Assembly: GCA_041654915.1 (NCBI GenBank)
Contig: JBAZCO010000025.1
Span: forward strand, 1 to 17,794
Source of the DNA: JBAZCO01 sp041654915
GTDB taxonomy: Bacteria > Bacillota > Clostridia > Christensenellales > DTU072
Direction: 5' to 3'
DNA length: 17,794 nt
The translations under genes and the position numbers were made by a program. This document shows, piece by piece, positions 1 through 5,824 of the stretch. Positions within the stretch are counted from its first letter, which is position 1, and the number at the start of each line of letters is the position of its first letter. The notes below the pieces were generated by a model. It made no database searches. It saw nothing but the letters and a program-made list of their open reading frames with translations, and had not been told where the DNA came from.

Positions 1-281
1 CTCCAATATACAAGGGGTAAATTTTATTGCAATACAAACGCATTGCGCTAAGCTCTTAGTAATTCGATTTTTAATTTGGAGAAGGTGCAAAATTAGGTGC
101 TCGTGCAATTATGCGGCAAGCGCCACAGTGACTAGAATAAAGAGTATGACTATTTAAGAACGATTTTTAAGTCTTTCTAATAGGTTTTCTTCTGCTAGTA
201 ATATAGTAATAGACTAATATAATATAATAATACCAAAAAACGACAATAAAAACAAGCCCCAAAACTCTTTAATTTTACCTA

Positions 282-398
282 TTATTTATGTGCGAGATTT
301 AAATTGAGTTTTGCATATTTTTCCGCAGTCTTTTTTTGCTGCTCCGCATACTCCAATCGTTTTCTTAGCTTAACACTTGCCGATAACAGTTTTTTGCC
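282..398 (-). pseudogene. Possible C-terminal remnant of a lysine-rich coiled-coil protein
   Basis: On the minus strand 38 codons are open before a TAA at 282-284. The peptide is Lys/Glu/Ala/Leu-rich (it contains LRKRLEYAEQQKKTAEKYAK) and would form an amphipathic helix, which looks like real protein rather than random translation. Just upstream in the same frame is a TGA (399-401), and there is no ATG or ribosome binding site. It is therefore best read as the decayed tail of a gene whose front is gone, or as chance. No family is assigned. The composition resembles the helical C-terminal tails seen in many unrelated proteins. Confidence 0.2.
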
Positions 399-416
399 TC
401 ACGCTAAACTATAAGT

Positions 417-453
417 TTGATTTAAATGATATTTTATGGTATATTATTATAAT
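417..453 (+). promoter_or_regulatory. Sigma-A-type promoter of the FAD oxidoreductase gene
   Basis: TTGATT at 417-422 is followed after 17 bases by TATATT at 440-445. A perfect TATAAT also lies at 448-453 and may be the real -10 with a poorer -35. Either choice gives a 5' leader of about 20-30 bases before the ATG at 480. Confidence 0.4.
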
Positions 454-479
454 TAACAACGATAAGAAGGGCAAAAAAG

Positions 480-1784
480 ATGAAAAGCATTATTGTTGCG
501 GGATGTGGACACGGCGGGCTTGTTGCGGCAGGTAATTTAGCAAAAGCGGGTTATTTAGTAAATGTATACGAGAAAAAATCACGGGAGGCGCTGGCGCACG
601 ATTGGACGGATATTTTTAATCTAAATTCCTTAACAATTACGGGCATACCTTTGCCGCCCTCCAATAAATACTTTCCCAAAGAGCCTATGACGCTCATAAA
701 CCCATCCAAAACCCATCATATAAAAACAGAAATTCCACCCGAGTTTATGGAAATGAGAATGGAGCGCCGAGATATCTATGACCATCTTTTGTCTTTTGCC
801 GAGTCAAGTGGCGCAAAAATTCATTTTAATTCGGAAATTGTAGGTGCTATTGTCGATGATAGCGACACTGTTTGCGGAATAAGGCTAAAAGACAAGGACA
901 TAAAAGGCGACCTAGTAATTGATGCGTGTGGACTAGACTCCCCTGTCAGGAAAAACCTGCCTGAGCGCTATAATATTATAAAAGAGTACGGCAAAGGGGA
1001 AAAATTTTATGTTTACCGAGCTTTTTATCACAGAAAGCAAGGAGAAAACTCACCATATAATTACAAGGTCTATCTTTTCCACCGTGGAGAGATGGGCATA
1101 AGTTGGGTGGCTGATGAGGGGGAATATATTGATGTTTTGATAGGCAGACTAAGCCCCTTGACAGATGAGCAAATAGCCAATGCGCACGAGGACTTAAAAG
1201 AGGACAATCCTTGTCTTGGCGATGAGGTTATCCGAGGAGGGCAAAAGGTTGTCATCTCTGTTAGACGCCCGCTGCCTTTATTTGTAGGTGACAACTACGC
1301 AGGGGTAGGGGATTCTGCCGCTATGACAATCCCATTGATTGGCTCTGGCATTTCCAACAGCATAGAGGCGGGAAAAATACTTGCTGATACAATAATCAAC
1401 AATCAAGATAATAACTTTTCAATAAAAAACCTTTGGGGCTACCAAAGCACCTATATGCAACTTAAATACTCCCACGCAGGTCTTGACTTGTTAAAGAGTC
1501 GGCTATTTACTGTCACCAAGGAGCAAGCAGATTTTGCCTTTGCAAAAAAGCTCCTTTCTGTAAAAGATTTTTCCTATGTGGTAGCGGGCAAGAACTTACA
1601 GTTAACTGCGGGCGAAATCCTAGATAAAGCGATAAGAGGAATATCCCAAACACCATTACTGCTAACGGTGGCAGCCGCATTCATACAGTCACAAAGGCTT
1701 GAAAAACACGCTAAGGCAATCCCCTCCGCCTACCACCCCCAAAAGGTGGCAGCTTGGATAAACAAATACAAAAAATTTAAATAA
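480..1784 (+). CDS. FAD-dependent oxidoreductase, geranylgeranyl reductase-like
   Basis: This 434-residue protein should be a soluble flavoenzyme of the p-hydroxybenzoate hydroxylase fold. Seen directly: an N-terminal Rossmann motif GCGHGG at residues 8-13 and the acidic residue E31 ending the second strand (ribose binding). There is a RRDIYDHLL segment near 96-104, a DxxG-x-x-S-x-x-R stretch at 148-157, and the second FAD motif GDSAAMTIPLIGSG at 277-290. Length and motif order match the geranylgeranyl reductase/halogenase group of NAD(P)/FAD oxidoreductases. Members of that group reduce isoprenoid double bonds or oxidise aromatic substrates. The actual substrate cannot be read from the sequence. 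The ATG at 480 follows a GAAGG ribosome binding site (466-470). The gene stands alone on its strand and converges on the MBL hydrolase 80 bases downstream, with no partner gene that would indicate a pathway. Confidence 0.8.
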   Translation: MKSIIVAGCGHGGLVAAGNLAKAGYLVNVYEKKSREALAHDWTDIFNLNSLTITGIPLPPSNKYFPKEPMTLINPSKTHHIKTEIPPEFMEMRMERRDIYDHLLSFAESSGAKIHFNSEIVGAIVDDSDTVCGIRLKDKDIKGDLVIDACGLDSPVRKNLPERYNIIKEYGKGEKFYVYRAFYHRKQGENSPYNYKVYLFHRGEMGISWVADEGEYIDVLIGRLSPLTDEQIANAHEDLKEDNPCLGDEVIRGGQKVVISVRRPLPLFVGDNYAGVGDSAAMTIPLIGSGISNSIEAGKILADTIINNQDNNFSIKNLWGYQSTYMQLKYSHAGLDLLKSRLFTVTKEQADFAFAKKLLSVKDFSYVVAGKNLQLTAGEILDKAIRGISQTPLLLTVAAAFIQSQRLEKHAKAIPSAYHPQKVAAWINKYKKFK

Positions 1785-1864
1785 GTGGTATCAAGCTTTT
1801 ATTATTAGGTAAGCGTTTAGTTGCTCTTGAACCTTGGTTATAAAAACACAAAATCAACCTAATT

Positions 1865-2686
1865 TTATACCTTTATACGCTTTTGATTTTTTGGGGTTTT
1901 TACTAGGTCGGTGCGGTAGAGGATGCGGATTGCGCCGCTTTGGGGATAGGACTTTATGCGTAAAAAGCGTGAGTTTTTTGTTTTTAATGCAATAAGCTCC
2001 TCTGCATAACGCAAAAGTTCGCCTATTTGCTCCCGTGTTTGCGGCTCGTTGTCGTGAGCCGACAGCGGACGGTATTGCTCCGACAAACGATAAATTTCTT
2101 GCCCTGTGAGTAACCACTCCTCTATTGAAGTGCAGTTTGGCACAAACATCCAAAGCAAGGGGCATACATTGTCGCCGGTAAACATAAGCTTGTCCTCCTC
2201 GGCAAGGAAAACTACCGAACCTTTGGAGTGTCCCGGCATAACACGCACACGGATAGTTTTGCCGCCAAGTTCAAACACTTGCCCCTCATAAAGGTTCTTA
2301 AAGGAAAATTTGTATTGCCTTTTTATCACATCTTTTTTGGTTATTCCTAATTTTTTTGCAAGCGAAAACCTAACCGATAGCCGCCTTATGCGTTTGGTGA
2401 TTAAAAATTTCAAAAACCGTATATCATCGTCGGGGTGCATATACATACTTTCAAACTGACCGTGTCCCCCTGCGTGGTCAATATGCCCGTGTGTGAGAAC
2501 AACTTCTAAGGGAAGGTCTGTTATTTTCCTAACCGCACCAAGCAAGTCGCCGTATCCTACACCTGTATCAATAAGGAGCGCCCTCTCGCTGCCCACAACA
2601 AGATAGCAGTTTGTGCCGTCAAATTCGTTTATAAGATAAACCCCGTTTGTAATTTCGCTTATCCTATGGTCTGTGCGTCTATCCAT
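1865..2686 (-). CDS. MBL-fold metallo-hydrolase, glyoxalase II-like
   Basis: This is a 273-residue cytoplasmic protein without a signal peptide. The metallo-beta-lactamase signature THGHIDH is at residues 65-71 (H66, H68, D70, H71). The remaining ligands are in place as H153 (PGHSKGS), D172 (FTGDN) and H211 (LSAHDNE). A full dinuclear metal site is therefore present and the enzyme is probably an active hydrolase. The family contains glyoxalase II, lactonases, RNases and quorum-quenching enzymes. The layout, with the PGHS-type motif and no beta-CASP insert, is closest to the glyoxalase II-like group, and the substrate is unknown. The last 35 residues are basic and hydrophobic and may be less conserved. 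The ATG at 2686 is preceded by AGGAGA on the minus strand. The gene is divergent from the Hsp20 gene and convergent with the FAD oxidoreductase. Confidence 0.85.
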   Translation of the reverse strand: MDRRTDHRISEITNGVYLINEFDGTNCYLVVGSERALLIDTGVGYGDLLGAVRKITDLPLEVVLTHGHIDHAGGHGQFESMYMHPDDDIRFLKFLITKRIRRLSVRFSLAKKLGITKKDVIKRQYKFSFKNLYEGQVFELGGKTIRVRVMPGHSKGSVVFLAEEDKLMFTGDNVCPLLWMFVPNCTSIEEWLLTGQEIYRLSEQYRPLSAHDNEPQTREQIGELLRYAEELIALKTKNSRFLRIKSYPQSGAIRILYRTDLVKTPKNQKRIKV

Positions 2687-2748
2687 ATTTTCTCCTATTT
2701 TAAAAATTAGTAAAATTTATCACACCTTGTAAGTCTGGCTTAAAAATC

Positions 2749-2754
2749 ATTATA
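2749..2754 (-). promoter_or_regulatory. Extended -10 box for the MBL hydrolase gene
   Basis: Reading the minus strand, a perfect TATAAT (plus-strand ATTATA at 2749-2754) is preceded by TGT, which makes an extended -10 (TGN-TATAAT). No good -35 is seen 17 bases upstream. It would give a leader of about 55 bases. It lies back to back with the Hsp20 promoter. Confidence 0.35.
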
Positions 2755-2813
2755 ACACAAAAACCCTATGGTTTATGGTTTTGTGAGAAAACAAAATATT
2801 TTAAAAAAAACAC

Positions 2814-2841
2814 TTGACAAGCTGTTTATTTGTGTTATAAT
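2814..2841 (+). promoter_or_regulatory. Consensus sigma-A promoter of the Hsp20 gene
   Basis: A perfect TTGACA (2814-2819) and a perfect TATAAT (2836-2841) are separated by 16 bases. The predicted transcription start is near 2848, inside the CIRCE-like operator. Such a strong promoter suits a gene held off by a repressor and released under stress. Confidence 0.75.
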
Positions 2842-2845
2842 AATA

Positions 2846-2872
2846 TTAGCAGTCAATGCGGTAGAGTGCTAG
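2846..2872 (+). promoter_or_regulatory. CIRCE-like HrcA operator of the Hsp20 gene
   Basis: The left arm TTAGCAGTC (2846-2854) and right arm GAGTGCTAG (2864-2872) are separated by exactly nine bases. The known CIRCE element bound by HrcA is TTAGCACTC, nine bases, GAGTGCTAA, so 16 of 18 arm positions match. The site starts five bases after the -10 box and overlaps the predicted transcription start, the usual place for a CIRCE. The right arm is also half of a perfect 14-base palindrome (2864-2877). Confidence 0.7.
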
Positions 2873-2877
2873 CACTC
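2864..2877. repeat. Perfect 14-base palindrome overlapping the Hsp20 operator
   Basis: GAGTGCTAGCACTC reads identically on both strands. It consists of a CIRCE right half-site overlapped by a CIRCE left half-site. It may create a second, overlapping operator: CTAGCACTC (2869-2877), nine bases, then GATTGACAA (2887-2895), which matches 14 of 18 consensus arm bases. Confidence 0.5.
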
Positions 2878-2915
2878 ACCAAAAATGATTGACAAACACA
2901 AAGGAGGCTAACGCA

Positions 2916-3326
2916 ATGAAAAACTTATCACTAAGAAAAAACGATTGGGGCTTGGGACTATTTGATGGCTTTGATAGCTTTTTCCGTCCTTGGCTCCTTG
3001 AAGATTACCAAATGAAAACGGATATCAAGGATGCAGGGGATAACTATCAGCTTGAGATAGAACTTCCCGGATTTGACAAAAAGGACATTTCGCTCCTTCT
3101 TGAGGACGGTTACCTAAAGGTCGCCGCAACAAAAGAAGAGGAAAAAAAGGACGACAAGTATCTTAGGAAAGAGAGAAAGTTTGGCTCGGTAAAGCGTACA
3201 TTCTATGTGGGAGAACTTAGCGAGGACGATGTAAAGGCTAGCTATAATAACGGTGTATTATCCGTTGTGTTTCCCAAAGAAGCACCGCCCAAGCTTGAGG
3301 AGCAAAAACGCATCCCGATAGAATAA
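2916..3326 (+). CDS. Small heat-shock protein, Hsp20/alpha-crystallin family
   Basis: This 136-residue cytoplasmic holdase chaperone binds unfolding proteins without ATP. The alpha-crystallin domain spans about residues 35-121, from DIKDAGDNYQLEIELPGF to the conserved NNGVLSVVFP (GVL at 113-115). The C-terminal I-x-I anchor is IPI at 133-135, and a short aromatic N-terminal arm (W11, F16, F22, W26) completes the usual layout. The length is at the short end for the family (about 140-150). The frame extends upstream to a TTG at 2889. I chose the ATG at 2916 because AAGGAGG (2901-2907) sits eight bases before it, and the TTG lies in the operator region with no ribosome binding site. The gene is monocistronic, with a consensus promoter, a CIRCE-like operator and a hairpin terminator, which implies HrcA-type heat-shock control. 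Confidence 0.93.
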   Translation: MKNLSLRKNDWGLGLFDGFDSFFRPWLLEDYQMKTDIKDAGDNYQLEIELPGFDKKDISLLLEDGYLKVAATKEEEKKDDKYLRKERKFGSVKRTFYVGELSEDDVKASYNNGVLSVVFPKEAPPKLEEQKRIPIE

Positions 3327-3375
3327 CAACTTAAAATAACCAATTAATTCATCTAAACCCTCTAATTTTCTATTT

Positions 3376-3424
3376 AGCAAGCCGCTTCGGGGAGTAAAAA
3401 CTCCCTAGCGGCTTTGCTTTTTAT
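3376..3424 (+). terminator. Rho-independent terminator after the Hsp20 gene
   Basis: A long hairpin pairs AGCAAGCCGCT (from 3376) with AGCGGCTTTGCT (to 3418) with one bulge, and continues inward as GGGAG/CTCCC around a TAAAAA loop. A run of T follows (3418-3422). Confidence 0.85.
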
Positions 3425-3500
3425 ATACGCATATGAAAAAGGGATTAATTTGAAATGATAAGATATATTTAAACACTTTTTTAAAAAGCGCAAGGTAACC

Positions 3501-3529
3501 TTGACAGGGTAATAATAATATATTATTAT
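3501..3529 (+). promoter_or_regulatory. Promoter of the three-gene unknown operon
   Basis: TTGACA at 3501-3506 is followed after 17 bases by TATTAT at 3524-3529. The leader is about 20 bases long and carries the AGAGAGGG ribosome binding site upstream of the ATG at 3556. Confidence 0.6.
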
Positions 3530-3555
3530 AAAATAAGTAAAAGAGAGGGCATTGT

Positions 3556-3891
3556 ATGACGGTACAAGAACTGATATTAAAAGGGAAAGAACTATGGGAA
3601 CACGCCGACTACGGGCATTTGCCTGAGCAAAAGTTGGAGGCTCAAACTTGGTATGAGGATGTTGTTGCCTATATTGAGGGCCTAGCCTTACCCAAACGGG
3701 AAAAGGCTCGCCTGTTGCGGGAGTGTGTAAAAGCATCGAATTATGTAATTAAGACGGTTTATAGCCCAAGTATGCTTATATATGTGCGTCCCCTCACAGA
3801 GGAAATGGATATGGAGGTGGAAACCTTCCAAAAGAAAATTAGCTTGATGATAGAGATATTGGAAAAATTGGACTATGAGAAAAAAGTTTGA
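3556..3891 (+). CDS. Hypothetical cytoplasmic protein, 111 residues
   Basis: I do not recognise this family. The protein is charged and mostly helical by composition, with no signal peptide, membrane segment or metal-binding cluster. Aromatic and acidic residues are common in the first 40 residues (WEHADYGHLPEQK, WYEDVV), and a heptad-like leucine/isoleucine stretch lies at about 88-108. The ATG follows a GAGAGGG ribosome binding site and a good promoter. It is the first gene of three, and its last 17 bases overlap the start of the next gene, so translation of the two is probably coupled. The context suggests it serves a small membrane-associated complex made with the two downstream products, but this is inference. 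Confidence 0.7.
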   Translation: MTVQELILKGKELWEHADYGHLPEQKLEAQTWYEDVVAYIEGLALPKREKARLLRECVKASNYVIKTVYSPSMLIYVRPLTEEMDMEVETFQKKISLMIEILEKLDYEKKV

Positions 3892-4273
3892 TTATATTCT
3901 CTTGGTTGTTTTGCTTGCGGCGGTGCTTGTTACGGGTATTATAGATAAAGGGGTGACGGGCGGCAAGCCGCAGAATTTTGATGCTGCAAATGCAAGTAAA
4001 TATATCTCCGTTAGCTACACGGGAGGGTTTGGCGGGGGCGGTGTGATGAATTATAATTGTTACGCCACCAATATAAGCAATTTTGACTTGAAAAATATAC
4101 AGGTTACCGTAGTATTATCTACGGGGAGCAAGTTTTACCATAACATTGCTTATCTCAAAGCGGGGGAAAAAATTAAGTTTGAAGTGAGTGTAACTTCGGC
4201 AGAAACCGCACTTGGTCTGCCTAAAATGCCGCAAATCTCGGATTTTGATGTTGAGGGGGATATCGTGCGATGA
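3875..4273 (+). CDS. Hypothetical membrane-anchored protein with an FxLYD-like beta domain
   Basis: The 132-residue product begins with MRKKFDY and a hydrophobic segment at residues 7-22, which is either an uncleaved anchor or a signal peptide without a lipobox. A small hydrophilic region follows with a glycine-rich turn (GGFGGGG, 50-56). It contains the pattern N-x-S-x-x-DLKN-(beta)-V-x-V and LKAGEKIKFEVSV at about 60-107, resembling the FxLYD/CARDB-type extracellular Ig-like fold. The resemblance is by eye only. The start lies inside the upstream gene (overlap 3875-3891) and the stop overlaps the next start as ATGA, so all three genes should be translationally coupled. The domain probably lies outside the membrane. 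Function is unknown. Confidence 0.65.
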   Translation: MRKKFDYILLVVLLAAVLVTGIIDKGVTGGKPQNFDAANASKYISVSYTGGFGGGGVMNYNCYATNISNFDLKNIQVTVVLSTGSKFYHNIAYLKAGEKIKFEVSVTSAETALGLPKMPQISDFDVEGDIVR

Positions 4274-4632
4274 AAAAATCTGAAGTTTCTTTTTGGGATA
4301 GACCTTTTGTTAGAGGATTTTGCCTTGCTTTAATAGTTGTACCCCTTATTATTTTTGAACTGATAGTACGCTCTAATACGGGAATGCCGCACACTGCCGA
4401 AAATAGTTTGTGGTATTTATATGCGGTAATAATATTGTTTGCCTTTATAATACCCAACTACGAACGGCTGATTCGCTGGCAACTACGGTGGATGCGCATT
4501 GGCTATCGGAACGCAGAAAATCTTGAAGTGCGTCCATTTGTACTTAAAATTGGCAAAGCGTTCTTATACTTCTTTTATGTGCTGTTCGTAGCGATGGCAG
4601 TGATGCTAAGAATGCTTTTATCAAACGGATAA
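4270..4632 (+). CDS. Hypothetical integral membrane protein, about three segments
   Basis: The 120-residue product has hydrophobic segments at about 14-33, 47-62 and 96-116, separated by a basic loop (ERLIRWQLRWMRIGYR, 65-80) that is likely cytoplasmic. No known family is recognised. Its ATG shares four bases (4270-4273) with the stop of the upstream gene, a classic coupling arrangement, and no separate ribosome binding site is obvious. It is the last gene of the operon. No strong terminator hairpin is visible in the 121 bases before the next gene. Confidence 0.65.
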   Translation: MKKSEVSFWDRPFVRGFCLALIVVPLIIFELIVRSNTGMPHTAENSLWYLYAVIILFAFIIPNYERLIRWQLRWMRIGYRNAENLEVRPFVLKIGKAFLYFFYVLFVAMAVMLRMLLSNG

Positions 4633-4695
4633 CCAAAAAATTACAAAACCACAAGCGTGTCTTAAGATAATTGGGCGCAGAAAAAGTTTGTTTGT

Positions 4696-4724
4696 TTGCA
4701 AAAACTGTTGCTTTGTGGTATTAT
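4696..4724 (+). promoter_or_regulatory. Promoter of the regulator/YhhN pair
   Basis: TTGCAA at 4696-4701 and TATTAT at 4719-4724 are separated by 17 bases. The -10 is extended (TGG immediately before it). The leader is about 22 bases and includes the GGAGG ribosome binding site (4740-4744). Confidence 0.55.
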
Positions 4725-4753
4725 ATAGCCAAAATTAACGGAGGATAAGTGCC

Positions 4754-5134
4754 GTGAAAGAAACCCCGGAAAGATTTTTGCAATCTATTTACAGCCTTTC
4801 CGAAAAGGGAAAATATTCGATTAAGTCGGTGGATGTGGGAAAGACATTGGGACTTTCCCGCCCCGATGTATTTCGTGCGCTAAAAGCGCTTAAAGTATTT
4901 GGCTACATAAACCAAAAGCCCTACGGCAAGATTACACTTTCTGAAAGAGGCAAGGAAAAGGCGGAGCAAATGCTAAAGATACACGAAGTGCTAACTTCGC
5001 TGTTTACCAACGCACTCGGTCTGTCGCAAACAGAGGCGGAAATGACTTCTTACAAGATAGAAAATATTTTAAGCGACAGCGCTATAACAAAGATTGTTGA
5101 ATATGTTGATAAAAACAATCCAAAAAGGGATTAA
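4754..5134 (+). CDS. DtxR/MntR-like winged-helix regulator with a degenerate metal site
   Basis: The 126-residue protein has an N-terminal winged helix (about 1-65; ETPERFLQSIYSLSEKG, SVDVGKTLGLSRPDVFRALKALKVFGYI, wing at KPYGKITLSERG). A helical dimerisation region follows (about 70-115). Order, spacing and length match the MntR/DtxR family without an SH3 domain. Compared by eye with Bacillus MntR, the metal ligands are mostly lost: D8 becomes R7, E11 becomes Q10, E99 becomes Y100 and H103 becomes N104, while H77 and one glutamate (E103) remain. It may bind DNA without manganese or iron, or sense something else. The start is GTG at 4754, nine bases after GGAGG. A GTG at 4749 is out of frame and stops at once. 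The next gene starts on the base after its stop, so the two are cotranscribed and the regulator may control YhhN or itself. Confidence 0.75.
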   Translation: MKETPERFLQSIYSLSEKGKYSIKSVDVGKTLGLSRPDVFRALKALKVFGYINQKPYGKITLSERGKEKAEQMLKIHEVLTSLFTNALGLSQTEAEMTSYKIENILSDSAITKIVEYVDKNNPKRD

Positions 5135-5824
5135 ATGACTCATTTATTTGTGCTGGGCGGTATGTCGCTCCTATTTAGCGCATTGAGCGGCTACTGCAAT
5201 GCAAGGGGGAAGCACTCGTGCCGATTGGTGGCAAAGCTTAGTGCTTCTTTAATGTTTTTCTTGGTGGGGTTAGGGGCACTTAACTACACAAAAGAATATT
5301 CATTCTATGCCACATTAGTATTACTTGCTTTGATGTTTGGTATGTTTGGCGATGTATTCCTTTGCATAAATCCTCTTGCAGAGGGCAAGAATAAACTCCT
5401 GTTTGACAGCTTGGGGCTTGCCACTTTTCTTGTGGGTCACCTTGTCTTTATCGTGATATTCTTATCCCAAACACATTTTAATTTTTATCTTTTGCCAATA
5501 TTATTGGTTATGCCCGCAGGGCTGATAGTCCTTAACTTAATAAAAGTGATGAATCTTGGCAAGCTTGCGCCCGCCTATATTGCCTACTCGGTAATACTTG
5601 GGTTAATGATGATTTCCACAATTAATTATTATATAAATATGCCCTCAACCAAAAGCCTTATGGCATTGATTGCGGGCATACTTTTTAGCGTATCCGATTG
5701 CACAATTGCCTACCGCAAGTTTGGTAAAAGCAGTAAAGCTGTGCATACCGTGCTTATTTTTATTGTATTGCTCACCTACTATACAGCGCAAGTGCTTTTT
5801 GCGCTAACCATAGCTATTAATTAA
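5135..5824 (+). CDS. YhhN family membrane protein, lysoplasmalogenase-like
   Basis: The 229-residue protein is made almost entirely of hydrophobic helices (about eight). It carries the family's marks: FGMFGDVFL at 68-76 (D73), FLVGHLVFI at 98-106, FSVSDC at 184-189 (D188), and the C-terminal LLTYYTAQVLFAL at 212-224. The YhhN/TMEM86 family includes the mammalian TMEM86B enzyme, which hydrolyses the vinyl-ether bond of lysoplasmalogens. The biochemical role of bacterial members is inferred. Plasmalogens occur in many anaerobic Clostridia, which fits. The ATG at 5135 follows directly on the TAA of the regulator gene with no gap. The stop overlaps the end of the convergent beta-helix gene by four bases within TTAATTAA. 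Confidence 0.8.
   Translation: MTHLFVLGGMSLLFSALSGYCNARGKHSCRLVAKLSASLMFFLVGLGALNYTKEYSFYATLVLLALMFGMFGDVFLCINPLAEGKNKLLFDSLGLATFLVGHLVFIVIFLSQTHFNFYLLPILLVMPAGLIVLNLIKVMNLGKLAPAYIAYSVILGLMMISTINYYINMPSTKSLMALIAGILFSVSDCTIAYRKFGKSSKAVHTVLIFIVLLTYYTAQVLFALTIAIN

Larger units (their letters stand above)
1..479. other. Leading non-coding stretch without a clear gene
   Basis: No convincing gene is visible on either strand. An open frame runs on the plus strand from base 2 to about base 151, but it has no recognisable family, no visible start and an odd Cys/Arg-rich composition, so I do not call it. The stretch is AT-rich, especially around 180-240. A short lysine-rich frame on the minus strand at 282-398 is listed separately. 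The last 65 bases hold the promoter and ribosome binding site of the following oxidoreductase gene. Confidence 0.5.

Noticed and set aside
180..240. AT-rich run as a possible replication origin or CRISPR leader
   Set aside because: No DnaA boxes, iterated repeats or spacer array are present. It is simply AT-rich intergenic sequence.
1785..1864. Terminator between the convergent oxidoreductase and MBL genes
   Set aside because: Only a weak four-base GCTT/AAGC pairing is visible, with no GC stem plus T-run, so it is not called.
1854..2165. A 103-codon open frame on the minus strand overlapping the MBL hydrolase in another frame
   Set aside because: It lies inside a gene with a full metal-binding motif set. 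It has no ribosome binding site, and its Arg/Ala/His-rich translation is typical of a shadow frame.
1865..2686. Class B beta-lactamase
   Set aside because: The protein has no signal peptide, and the motif layout fits general MBL-fold hydrolases. Nothing points to antibiotic hydrolysis.
2889..2915. Earlier TTG start for Hsp20
   Set aside because: It lies in the operator region and has no ribosome binding site, while the ATG at 2916 has AAGGAGG at the ideal distance.
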